From Azolla pinnata (lineage: Eukaryota > Streptophyta > Polypodiopsida > Salviniales > Salviniaceae): a DNA stretch of 64,000 nt. The stretch spans positions 50,221 to 114,220 of the forward strand of contig JBBBWG010032974.1 of NCBI GenBank assembly GCA_037176905.1, given 5' to 3'. Positions within the stretch are counted from its first letter, which is position 1. Each line of letters opens with the position of its first letter. The translations under genes were made by a program, and so were the position numbers. The notes beneath the pieces are model-generated. The model had not been told where the DNA came from. It ran no database searches and worked only from the letters and a program-made list of their open reading frames with translations. This document shows positions 1 through 10,368 of the stretch, piece by piece.

Positions 1-20
1 TCTCTCTCTCTCTCTCTCTC
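1..20. repeat. (TC)n dinucleotide microsatellite at the left edge
   Basis: Ten perfect TC units begin the window, so the tract may extend further left. CT-rich tracts are common in plant promoters and 5' leaders. Here it lies directly upstream of the G-box cluster. Confidence 0.9.
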
Positions 21-34
21 GCGGGAGAACGGCT

Positions 35-157
35 ACGTGGCGGCTTCTCATTCGTTGAGCGGCCACCACGTGGCGGACCAGGAGCCCGCCACGTGGCAGG
101 TGGCTCCAGCCGCGACGCCATGTGGCAGATTCTGATTGGCCGCAGCCGCCACGTGTC
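35..157. promoter_or_regulatory. Cluster of five G-box/ABRE-like elements
   Basis: Five ACGTGG-type motifs stand within about 120 bases: TACGTGGC (34-41), CCACGTGGC (66-74), CCACGTGGC (89-97), the variant CCATGTGGC (118-126) and CCACGTGTC (149-157). An inverted CCAAT box (ATTGG) lies at about 135-139. CACGTG cores bind bZIP and bHLH factors such as GBF, ABF, HY5 and PIF in plants. The cluster lies upstream of the NdhV-like plastid gene, whose 5' leader could include an intron from about 383 (GTAGGT) to the TTTCTGCAG acceptor just before its ATG. Assignment to that gene rather than to a divergent gene left of the window is inference. Confidence 0.6.
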
Positions 158-1432
158 AGGCTCCCATTCGCGGGCACGGTCGCTCCGGTCACGGGCCCGA
201 GAGCTCTCATTTGGCCGGCGTAGACTCTCTTATTTCGGCCCGAACTTTAGAGGAGCAGATCCCTTCCGCCATCTCTCGATCTTCGAGCGCCCAATTCTTC
301 GAAGAAGCCGAAGCTCGCAGGATCCCCATCCCATCCCCAAAGCAGTGCAGAGTTGCGCGTTTCTCTCCCTTTCCGGGAATCCGTAGGTCTCTCCGCATTT
401 CGTATCGATCGAGAATCGTAAAGCTCGTGTCCTGCATGCATGCATCGCTTTGGAAGCCCACTGAAACCATATGCATGCCAGATGCAAGCATTTGATGATT
501 GCAAATATTTGATGGTGGGTAAGGTAGCATATATCTATATATTTTGTAGTGGTTCAACGAGTTCAGCATCCCGGAATGTCTTCTCACTGGCAGAAAATGT
601 TCGGTTAGTGAATCCATGGTTCCTTTCGATTGTTCCCGAGGTTAGCGGAATGCCTACCATTACCAGATTATGTTAATCGCTTTCATTAAGACTTAACTTA
701 ACGACCTTGCTTTCCGTAACCAGACCAATAATGAGAATGTGTATACATGTGTGGATATGGATGCATGCATGTACTGTGAATGTATGGTTCTCATAGCCAC
801 TCTGAACGGGAACATTTTGGGAACATGAACATGAACGAATGTTTCAAAATTTTTTAATCAAAATTAGTCCCTTGTAACAGGTATTATCACGTGACAATTG
901 AAAAGAAAAAAAGGGGATGCATAAAATTTAACTTATGACGAAAAAATGTGTTTAGCTAGTTCTTTTTCAGGTCTAAACAGTTAAAGAACATAAGATAATA
1001 ATAGAAGCCGATGAACAATCAAAAACAAGTTTTCAATCGTTTCGATTCTGCAACCTAAAAGCCGATAGTTTGCAACGATTTGTTTCGTGCGTGGTCCGTT
1101 TTTCTTTATTACAGTGCGACATTAGGAGGATCACGAGGATTATTGTCAGATGATACATACGGCACCTAGATTACAATGCCATTCATAAACAAAAGTTGAT
1201 TTTTATGCGTATAAGTACACATCGGCCATGGGGAACATGATGCATGTGCATGTATGTACGTATATATGTACGTATGTATTTATGTACGTACGTATGTACA
1301 TACGTATGTGTGTGTGTAAGTGCACATACATATACGCGCTCGCATCATGGCCATGCATGGCATGGATGCATTCATGGCCATACACCACAACGCCTTAGCT
1401 CCAGCTCCGCCGCGTTTCTGCAGGGATCTTCC
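158..1432 (+). other. Putative 5' leader and leader intron of the NdhV-like gene
   Basis: No convincing coding exon is seen here. Short open frames at 93-680 occur on both strands and look random. A possible leader exon ends near 382 (ATCC|GTAGGT) and an acceptor TTTCTGCAG ends at 1423 just before the ATG at 1433, so a leader intron of about 1 kb is plausible but unproven. The stretch 700-1200 is AT-rich. An imperfect TGCA/GTAT/ACGT tetranucleotide tract runs from about 1237 to 1330. Confidence 0.4.
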
Positions 1433-3674
1433 ATGGCTTCCGCTTCTTCTGCGCCTTCCTCCTCTTGCTGCTTCGCATCTCGACCGAATTCTTCGCCCTC
1501 CGCGCTCCTCGCCCATGCCCATGCCCATGCCCACCCCTTGATCCCGCCTTCTGTTCCTGCAGGGCCAAAGCTCACAGCGAAGAAGAGCCGAAGCATAAAC
1601 CCTACCTTCTCGTCGCTGGGTCGTGGATTCCTCCCGGTTTCCGCTTCTGCCGCCTCGGACCAAGACGCTGCCTCCGCCACTACTACCACCGCCGCCGCCA
1701 CCACCACCACCACTTCCACCGGTGAGACATCTCTTTTTTCTCTTCAAAAGCAGAGTATTTAGCTAAACACAAACCGTCCATTTTCAAGTGGGTTGCTTCA
1801 TGGTCCCTGCATTTCTGAGTATGGTTGCGAGCACCCATGTTTTGGCCACAACTAAGATCCCACTGTGGCCCTTCAATACATCCACAGTGAATACCAGATA
1901 GAATGTGTGCATGTATATATTGCTATACATGCATGAATGAATGTGTCAAAGAGTGTATGAATTACCATGTATGTATGTATGTATTCGCGATGCAATCGTG
2001 AATGCTTGAGCGCAGCATCGTTTTCAGTATGTAATGATCTCACCATGGTTTTCTCTGTATGGTTAGTATGCTTATCGTGTCATCCAGCGTGTTTAGATGC
2101 TATTATTGTCTGATTGCTTTAAGTTTAGTCAGCTCAGGAGATCCTTGTTTCTTATCTGATATTTGTTGTCTGTGGGTTTCCTTGTCTTCCTGTGGGGTTT
2201 TTCCACACGTGAAACAATATTTTATGACACGATCTCATATTTTTAGAGATATGCTTACATTTCAGCCGCATTGAGGATGTGATTACTTGCGCAAGCTGCA
2301 TGGATATCTGTATACATTTTCATGACGTTCCTTCAAATAAAAGTTGCTTTCGCTTTGTATGCATATGTATCCATAGGCAGACAGACAAACAGATAGAGGT
2401 GTGTGTATGTGTGTATAATAATGTGTAAAGCCAATAGAAAGTGTGGAAATGAAGGTTTTTACAGCATCCAAATACAAATGAAGTGCATCTGAATCTCACT
2501 ACAGATCATTTCTAGGATCTGATAATGCTTTCATTTGTTTAACAAATGCCCAAGGGAGAGAAATGGTCATTGTGATGGGAAATGTGACGGCATGTGCAAC
2601 AGTGGCTGTTACAGGAGGTTGTTTTCATATGGAAGGGTGAGGTCCTACTCACCAGAGACTTCCTTGGATAGGACAGTAAAGATCCTCTACTCTAAAGGGA
2701 GTGATGTTGCTTTTCATGCCAAACAGGCAAGCTCTATTGCTTTGCTTCCCTACCCTAAATGTAGATTCGATACTTGAGTTGGATGCATCTACCTACATGA
2801 GGCTACTGGTGTGCACATAGTAGGGCATTCTCTGGTAGAAGTTCAAATTGCAGATGATGATCCTCGCCTCTTATAATGGAAGGAAACATGGCCAAAATGC
2901 AAAAAAGATGATTATGAATGTGTTCGATCGGATGCTAAATTGGGATTGTGCAAAATAACCCATATGTATGTGTGCTGTCAGATGATGCAACCAATCCAAG
3001 CTCATCAAAAACCAAAGCAGCTGTAGTCGCTGATGCTCCTGCACCTAAGCCGGCTGCAAAGGCAGCTCCTGCAAAGCCAGCAGTTCCAAAGGCTGTGAAT
3101 AAGACCTTGCCGGAGATAATGAACGAAGATGTTATCCCCAAACTAAAAGGCACCCTTGAGAAAGAAGAAGATATATCAGATGTTAACATTCTTTTCCGAG
3201 AAAATCAGGCATCTACCTAGCTCTAATATCTGTCCATAATATGTTCTAAATCTTCTGTACAGTGATTTTACCCAGATAACCCCCTCAAGTCTTTATCCTG
3301 TTTGCAATAGTTGGAAGGGAGCTTTGTGAAGAATGAGGTCACTTATGCATTCTGGGCGTTCTTCCCCGATGGCAAACTCGAAGGTATCTCCGATATTTTC
3401 TCTAGTATTAAATCGAGATATACTTATACCTACATATTGTCTCTGTGATACTTGTACATATACCTATATGCATGTGTGCAAATGAAACTAGGAGAAACAC
3501 AACTGGATTTCTACTGTTATATCAGGATCACGAGGTTTCTCCCTCTCATCACATGGAGCACCACCGAGCACTGTGGAGCCATTCCTTATCGATGAGAAGA
3601 AGATTAATGCAGATTTGGTGATATTCTGGATCACCAAAAGGCTGTTTGCCCAAAAGTTTTTGTCGAGAAACTAA
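1433..3674 (+). CDS. NDHV: DUF2996 plastid protein, NdhV-like (NDH complex subunit)
   Basis: Four exons join in frame: 1433-1721, 2982-3208, 3311-3383, 3526-3674, giving 245 residues. The first exon is rich in Ala, Ser, Thr and Pro and starts MASASSAP, a typical chloroplast transit peptide; it ends in a poly-Thr/Ala run. A Pro/Ala/Lys linker follows, then the conserved domain, from LPEIMNEDVIPKLK through LEGSFVKNEVTYAFWAFFPD to STVEPFLIDEKK and the C-terminal KFLSRN. This matches the DUF2996 family as I remember it. In Arabidopsis that family includes At2g04039 (NdhV), which stabilises the stromal electron-input part of the chloroplast NDH complex. The second intron has a GC donor (CAG|GCATCT), because no GT donor keeps both the frame and the conserved residues. 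The ATG at 1433 was chosen because a transit peptide begins there; the upstream in-frame extension is low complexity. The family call is fairly sure, the NdhV identity less so. Confidence 0.75.
3209..3310 (+). other. GC-AG intron (NdhV-like gene, intron 2)
   Basis: The donor reads CAG|GCATCT and the acceptor GCAATAG|TTGG. The flanking exons are both in phase 0 and give the continuous family sequence RENQ-LEGSF. An alternative GT at 3182 would delete conserved residues. Confidence 0.6.
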
Positions 3675-5036
3675 CCATGGATGGCTCCTCCAGCTCTTCT
3701 ACTGGTTACACCCTAAATTGTATCTTCCTTGTAAAACTTTTCTTTGTATATTCCATTATCAATATATAATAGACGTGGGTTTTGATCGTGAACCAACCAT
3801 GGTCATCTTCCCATTGTCGATTCGTCGCAGTAAACCTTGACATTGGGCATAGCAATATGTGATGCTAGTGTTTGTTTTTTGTTTTAAATTCCTCTAACTG
3901 GGGAGGTATACCTACAAGCATCAACATATATTAGAGCCCCCCCACCCATTTCTTGGTATTCAGATGTCTCTTCTATATTGGCGTAGCTCACAATCGAAGA
4001 ATATTATGTTCAGCTGTTCTGTGTTTTCTTGCGATCATTTATTTCCCTGCAATGTGAGAGTTGGAGATGTTTGTGAATACTCTATTGGAGTGCTAGCAGT
4101 GTTAAAGTGCTTTTTCCCTTGCAACATTAGCAACAAGTGCTAAATGCAACAATGATGATCCAATTAACAATAAGATAAAACCAAGGAATATGTAAGGTTT
4201 GTTAAGGTCATTGATGATCCATAGTATGTAGCTTGGATGTCCTGTAAGCAATGGATTTTAACAAAGCGGTTCTGACATTGCCAATAAAAAAACTACCCAC
4301 ATCTCTTGTCCACAAAGGATGATAACTTTTAAGCACGATTACAGGCATGTTCAAACGAAGTTGCAGGTATTGTCATCTTCTTTTGCATTACTGGAGGACA
4401 TGGCTTTGCCTCCCAAGGGGTTCGATGGATAATTCTTCAGCAAGCATTGAAATGCAGCCATAGAAATGACTGGCAATCCATCAATAGCCACCCTATTGAA
4501 AGCCTTGATCCATGTGGATTAGACCCCATTTGGGCTCAGAAGAAGAAACAGCTCCGATTCAAGTTGATTTCATTTAGCCAGTAGTATATGCTTCAGCAAC
4601 CATAGAAATGCACCCAATAAGTAAATGCGCCACCGATGGAAATCATCTATCTTCACAGAAGCAGCCCATCACGAGCTGCCATGTCGAAGAATCTTTGATA
4701 CAGATAGATAAGCCCCATTAGGGCTCAGAGAGAGGAAGATGCAAGTAGGAAGAAGAAGAAGAAGAAGAAGAAGAAGAGCTTTCTCCCTGGTTCAACGCTA
4801 AGCCCGCTCGGGGACTTCTTCAAAGAGAAGAAGCCCAACATCTCCAAGCCACCAGATTGAATGAATGCATCGGTCCCCTCCCTTAGTTTTTAAATCGATT
4901 GCATCCAGACAAAGCTTTCTTCACATAGAACATCAAGCGGGGCATGCTGCGAGCTTTGATTTCAATTGCTGGAAGAGAATCACAGCCAGGAAGGAGGAGA
5001 TTGAGAAGAAGAGCAGTAGATCAAAGGCTGGATGAT
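3675..5036. other. 3' flank and intergenic DNA
   Basis: The 3' untranslated region of the NdhV-like gene probably lies in the first few hundred bases. No conserved open frame is seen. A GAA microsatellite sits at about 4747-4777. The remainder is unremarkable AT-rich DNA. Confidence 0.5.
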
Positions 5037-5335
5037 GATTACCGACTGATTTAGGGAATGATTTGGAAAACCCAATGAAATACTGACTGATTTAGGTAGG
5101 GAATGATCATGAAGATCCAATGATTACCGACTGATTTAGGGAATGATGTGGAAAACCCAATGAAATACTGACTGATTTAGGTAGGGAATGATCTTGAAGA
5201 TCCAATGACTACCGACTGATTTAGGGAATGATTTGGAAAACCCAATCATATACTGACCGATTTAGGTAGGGAATGATCTTGAAGATCCAATGATTACAGA
5301 CTGATTTAGGTAATGATTTTGAAGACCCACTCCTC
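5037..5335. repeat. 85-bp tandem repeat, about 3.5 copies
   Basis: The phrase GATTACCGACTGATTTAGG and its variants start at 5037, 5122, 5207 and 5292, an exact 85-base spacing. Each unit itself contains two related half-units (ACTGATTTAGG..GGGAATGAT), so the array looks like a dimerised older repeat of about 40-45 bases. Copies differ by only a few substitutions. Confidence 0.9.
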
Positions 5336-5639
5336 GGAGAGGAGCAAGGGCCTTGCCAAAAATTCTCCGAGGCCCTTGCGGGCCAGGGAGGGGGGTTGGA
5401 AATAGTTTTCAACCAGCAATTGACGCGTCTCGGGAAGCCCTCACTAACTGCGTCATTGCCCCAAGCGCAAAGATGAAGAAGTAAGGAGGAGCTCCTGGCG
5501 TTTTTATAGCCCCTTCTTCCTGTGACGTCTCCATGTGGGACGCAACATTTTGTTCTTCTTTCTCATCATTCTCCTCCGGCTCTAGCTGTGGAGGATTCAT
5601 CCTTTTGCAGATTCTTGTATACGAATCTCTGCTAAAAGC
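5336..5639. other. Intergenic DNA between two minisatellites
   Basis: No gene is recognised. Short minus-strand open frames run through this stretch only because the neighbouring 32-bp repeat lacks stops in that frame. Confidence 0.4.
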
Positions 5640-6065
5640 ACATGCATATTTTTTTGTATAGATGCATGATGTAGACAGATCTTGTATAGACAGATACATA
5701 ATGTAGACAGAGTTTGTATAGAATGGATACATAATGTATACAGAGTTTGTGTAGATGCATGATGTAGACAGATTTTGTATAGATAAATACATAATGTAGA
5801 CAGTGTTTGTATAGATAAATACATAATGTAGACAGAGTTTGTATAGATAAATACATAATGTAGACAGTGTTTGTACAGATAAATACATAATGTAGACAAA
5901 GTTTGTATGGATAAATACATCATGTATACAAATTTTGTGTTAGATGGATATAATGTACACCAATTTTTGTATGGATAGATGATGTGTACAAATTTTGTGT
6001 CGATAAACAATGTATAGATCGACAATGTACATGGATTTTGTATCAATAGATCATGTACACAAACT
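5640..6065. repeat. 32-bp minisatellite (TAGATAAATACATAATGTAG type)
   Basis: Near-identical units of about 32 bases repeat from about 5650 onward. The phrase GATAAATAC occurs at 5782, 5814, 5846 and 5878 with an exact 32-base step. Copies become degenerate towards both ends, with units such as GTAGATGCATGATGTAGACA on the left and GTACACAAATTTTGTG on the right. The minus-strand translation is a monotonous Tyr/Ile/Leu repeat and is not regarded as a gene. Confidence 0.85.
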
Positions 6066-7092
6066 CTGCTAAATAATATTGAATAGTGCCTTGCTCCTAG
6101 AGGCACACAATTTCTTTGCTGGCTAAAACCAAATGGCTTCATTCAGGCTCCATCCGACTGATCCAACCCTAATCTCGTCGAATGGGAGCAACCATCGTAG
6201 CTGAAGAAACTTGAATTGAACCGAACCCATTACAATCAAAGAAAGTCGAATCGAGCCGAACCCATCACACCCGAGGAAACTCGAATCGAACCGAAGAAGG
6301 AAACTGTTTGAACGTATCTGTTTCCCAGGCTTCTATTTGTGCCAGCAGCCACCCTCACCGATAAACCCCGCTCCTCTCTAATATATGTTCAACAACGCCA
6401 GAGTTGCTCGATGCGAAACAATCTCTCCACAAAAACACCGAGCACCGACTCACAAAGCTGTTGCTTTGATCGGCCTACTAGGAACACTCCCAGCACCGGG
6501 GTTAAGAAGCATTTTCAATGCTCTTTTTCCTTTCGCGACGGAGCCGAAACTTCTCGTTCAGCTCCGCAAATTCATTGCCCCCACCAGCGTTTTCGCTGTT
6601 TTACATGGCCCCACGATTCTCGCTCCGAGTTGTAAAAAACCATGTCATTGCCAGATATATCGATATGCTTTCTGCTCGATCCTCGGTGCGAGCTAGCGGG
6701 GAAGATGTCCATGGAATATTTTGCAATGAGATTCTCACATCCGAGAATCTGTCCATATTCGAGTAATCTGATGACACATTGGCCGGTCCGAGCAGAAAGG
6801 CATGGTGGGCGATTTCATGGTGCCCATCAAGGAACAAAATCACAGAAAAAAGTGGAAAGAAAAAGGCCAGCTTTACCCAAGAACAAGAACATTTGCTCGC
6901 TTGATCCCCCCTTTTCTTCCTGCAGATCACCAGCAGGAAGCAGGAGGGAGAGAGAGGAGGAGGAGGAGGTGGAGGGCTTGTCTCTTCAAAAGGTATGGCT
7001 TTCTTCTTGCTTTTTTTCTCCTTCTTCTGAGTGTTTATGGCTACATGGCCTCCGCGCGATTGTATTGCCAGGTAAGAGGAAGACCAGAGGCC
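6066..7092. other. Intergenic DNA and probable 5' region of the SGPP-like gene
   Basis: A short degenerate repeat of TCGAATCGAACCGAA-type phrases lies at about 6205-6300. Overlapping small open frames at 6339-6770 are not recognised. The stretch 6940-6980 is purine-rich (GAGAGAGGAGGAGG). An in-frame hydrophobic stretch upstream of the phosphatase ATG may be non-coding leader. Confidence 0.4.
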
Positions 7093-8664
7093 ATGGGAGC
7101 CTTAGGTTTCCCAGGTAAAGGCACCCTCAAGGCGGTGTTGTTCGATGTCGATGGGACTCTATGTGACTCGGACCCGTTGCACTATCTGGCATTCAGAGAC
7201 ATGCTGCAAGAGGTATTTCTAGAATTCCTCGCCTCTCTCTCTCTCTCTCTGTGATTGTGACAGCGCACGAAGCCCTAAGGTGCACAATGATCACGGTGTC
7301 AATATACGAGCAAGTATAATATCAGGTGTTATGGCTAAGCTCCACGTAGATGGAGCAAAGCATGGAAGCCGAAAAACTGGTAAACTTGCATGCCACGGTG
7401 ATGACCTTGGGTTTCATGTCAATGACAAGAACGAAAAAGTTCAAATTGTAGGTAGGACAAGTACAATTCAGTATGAACCTCAGCTCAATATCTATGTGAA
7501 GCGTGAGAAAGTTTCAAAGTACAATAACTAATATGTGTTGCATGTAGATGAGAAAAGCATGAGTGAAACCTTTGAAAATTTGGAGTTTGTTTTGCCGTGT
7601 CTGTGAAATATAGGTGGGATTCCAAGATGGAGTACCCATCACAGAAGAGTTCTTTATAAAGAACATATCGGGTGGAGAGAATCGTGACCTCGGGATCAGA
7701 CTTTTCCCAGATTGGCCTCAGGATAGGCGTGACAAATTCCTCCACGATAAAGAGGAGCTCTTTTGCAGGTGAGAAACACCCGATACGACTCAATTACAGC
7801 GCCCTTTTACATCATGGTAAGAAGATCGCAATGTGTTGATGGGTTTTTCTTTCGATTACATCCAGACTTGCTGCTGAGCAGCTGAAACCTGTCAATGGCT
7901 TAGATGCTCTTTGTAAGTGGGTGGAGAAAGAAGGTCTTCAGCGTGCTGCCGTGACCAATGCACCCCGTAAAAATGCGGAGCTTATGGTATCACTGCTGGG
8001 CCTTTCATCTTTCTTTGAGATTGTGATCATAGGAGGGGAATGCGAAAGGTCAAAGCCATTTCCAGATCCGTACCAGAATGCTCTCAAGCACTTTGGGCTT
8101 TCACCCCATGAAGCGTTTGTCTTAGAGGTAATGAAAGCCAGTAGCACTCGATTGTCACAAAGCATGCTCTAGTTTTTGCTGAATTCATGATGATGAATCG
8201 GTGAAACATGGTTCTTTGGGATTTCCTACATGGCGATGGCTCATATAAATGGTTGTGGATTGATATATTTCGGAACTCCTTCTGTTTTTTAATGTGCATG
8301 GGGAATTGTGAATATACTCGTCAATCCTTCGAGCTATTTTCCCATCATTCCTGGATGGAAAAGATGCACAATTTGAGTAACCGATGATCCCCACCTTACA
8401 AGTTTTGGGGATGTTTTTTGAGATTTTCATTATTAGAGTACATTTTTGTTAGCACTGATGAAAGTTTTTCTCTTATTATCTGGTAAGGATTCTGCCACAG
8501 GGCTCAGAGCCGCAGTCGCAGCTGGAATCACGGCTGTCGGAGTGGCGACCAGGAATCCAGAAGAATCTCTCCGTGCAGCTGGGGCCGCATTTGTCATAAA
8601 GGATTACGAAGATTCCAAGCTATGGGAAGCCTTAGGATCCAGCTCAGGGACCACCACCACATAG
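7093..8664 (+). CDS. SGPP: HAD-superfamily sugar phosphatase, SGPP-like
   Basis: Four exons (7093-7212, 7614-7768, 7866-8127, 8488-8664) give 237 residues. All HAD motifs are present: motif I DVDGT with nucleophile Asp18 and acid Asp20, motif II Thr122 in AVTNAP, motif III Lys155 in RSKPFPDPY, and motif IV Glu179-Asp180 in LEDSATGL, split exactly by intron 3. The cap begins after SDPLH, as in beta-phosphoglucomutase-like subfamily I enzymes. The sequence follows Arabidopsis At2g38740 (SGPP), a broad-range sugar-phosphate phosphatase, almost throughout, so I expect a soluble Mg2+-dependent phosphatase. The first ATG with good family fit is 7093. An in-frame ATG at 7045 would add 16 residues, and the frame stays open further upstream through a hydrophobic stretch, so a longer N-terminus cannot be excluded. 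Confidence 0.88.
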
Positions 8665-9483
8665 GGTTTTTTTTTTTTTGCTTCTCCCCTCTTCTCCCTT
8701 ATCATAAATTTGGGCATCTTATTACTGCATTTGTCAGCACTTCTCAATTTTTATTATAGTAAGAACTCTTAGACCGAGCAATTATCATCTTCGATCCAAT
8801 ACGATGGACGGAGATGAATCTCGCTCATGGTCTCATTGCTTATTTTGCTCCAACCTTTGGTAATCTGGAGCAGGAATAAAGAAGAAGTTTGTAGTTGTTT
8901 GGGAAGCAATGTGCTTCTCTATTTATGTTGATTTTGTCCATCCGGAGTGTTAAAGCGTGCGATTCTTAGCGGATGGGGGGAAGAAATTGAAATCGAGGGG
9001 CATTGAAGAAGAATGGGTAGTTATCTACGGATAACCCATGAATCGCGAATGATTGTGTAAGGATGAACTGTGGTACTTTGATCGTTGGGGGGTTTGTGGA
9101 TTGGACCAAGGATTGGTGTTGAGTGAAGTTGGTTTATTGCAATGGTTAAGTTGTTGACAAGAATTTAAGAGAGCTGTTAAGTTTGCTGAATCTCTTAAGA
9201 GCTGCCTTGCAAAGCGCTTATCGAATAAAACCACACAGGTTGATGCTGCTGAGAAAGACGGGCGGACATCCATCTCAAAATGCGACTGCTAACTCCAGTT
9301 GTCGAGGAAAAGAAAAGATATCAGAGACCTGGGTCTTTATGTAAAAATGAAGGAGGTTTTTGTCATTGTCGTTTGTTTCGGCAGACGACGAATGTGATAT
9401 GCAAGGATGTTCATAGGGCTCGTTGTTTTTTTTAGGTTTAGGGTTTAGGGTTTTATGATATAATATTGGCCTACAGAAGACAT
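8665..9483. other. 3' flank of the SGPP-like gene with a short telomere-type block
   Basis: A poly-T run follows the stop. No gene is seen. At about 9430-9455 there are two to three TTTAGGG-type units, the plant telomere motif on the plus strand, just before the GAT-rich tract begins. Confidence 0.5.
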
Positions 9484-10262
9484 TGATAAGGATGATGGTG
9501 ATGAGGACGACAGCGGTAATGACGACGACGACGACGATGATGGCAGTGATGATGATGATGGTGGTGGTGGTGACGATGACGATGGCGGTGATGATGATGA
9601 TGGCGGCATTGATGATGATGATGACGACATTGATGATGATGATGATGGCGGCATTGATGATGATGATGGCAATGGTGGCAATGGTGAGGGATGGCGATGA
9701 TTAGGCGGTGATGATGAGGATGGTGGTGATGATGATGATGCCTTGATGGTGGTGATGATGGTGATGAGGGTGGTGGTGATGATGATGATGGCAGTGGCAG
9801 TGATGACGATGATGGTGGCAATGATGATGATGATGGTGACAGTGACGCTGATGATTATGATGGCAGTGATGGTAATGGTCATGGATGGTAATGATGGTGG
9901 CGGTGATGATGACGATGGTGGTGGTGGTGGTGATGATGATGATGACAATGGCAGTGATGATGATGATGGTGGTGATGGCAATGATGATGATGATGGCGGT
10001 GGTGGTAATGATGATGTGATGATGACGATGGTGGTGATGGTGATGGCAATGTTGATGATAGTGGTGGCAATGGGGTGGTGATGGTGATGATGGTGGTGGC
10101 GGTGATGATGATGATGGTGGTGGCGGTGGCGGTGTGATGGTGATGATGGTGGTGATGGTGACGATGGCGATGTGATGGTGATGGTGGTGGTGGCGGCGAT
10201 GGTGATGATTGCGATGATGATGGTGATGGCGATGGTGGTGGTGATGGTGGCGATGGTGATGT
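9484..10262. repeat. GAT/GGT-rich imperfect microsatellite, about 780 bp
   Basis: The plus strand consists almost wholly of GATGAT and GGTGGT triplets with scattered GAC and GGC, and cytosine is scarce. The tract is imperfect throughout, so it is old or interrupted rather than freshly expanded. It ends about 105 bases before the ATG of DIM1B and therefore occupies that gene's upstream region. Minus-strand frames across it read poly-His/Pro/Ser/Ile and plus-strand frames poly-Met/Val/Asp; these are artefacts of triplet composition. Confidence 0.9.
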
Positions 10263-10368
10263 AGGGGGCATTTCGGTAATTTGAAAAATACGCAGAAAAT
10301 ACGTTGTGCCCTCCTTCCCTGTCTGCGAGAGAGATTTCTGCGGGGGTTTCTGCGGGCCGCCCCCCGCC

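Noticed and set aside
1280-1747. Gly-rich minus-strand frame opposite NdhV exon 1
   Set aside because: Antisense of the transit-peptide exon and of tetranucleotide repeats.
2535-2777. 80-codon frame in NdhV-like intron 1
   Set aside because: No family resemblance. Exon 1 and exon 2 join perfectly in phase 1 without it.
5409-6142. Overlapping minus-strand frames with Tyr/Leu/Ile repeats, resembling a membrane protein
   Set aside because: Three frames are open at once across a 32-bp minisatellite, which shows that openness is a repeat artefact.
7280-7531. 83-codon frame in intron 1 of the SGPP-like gene
   Set aside because: It interrupts the conserved HAD cap sequence, which is restored exactly by splicing 7212 to 7614.
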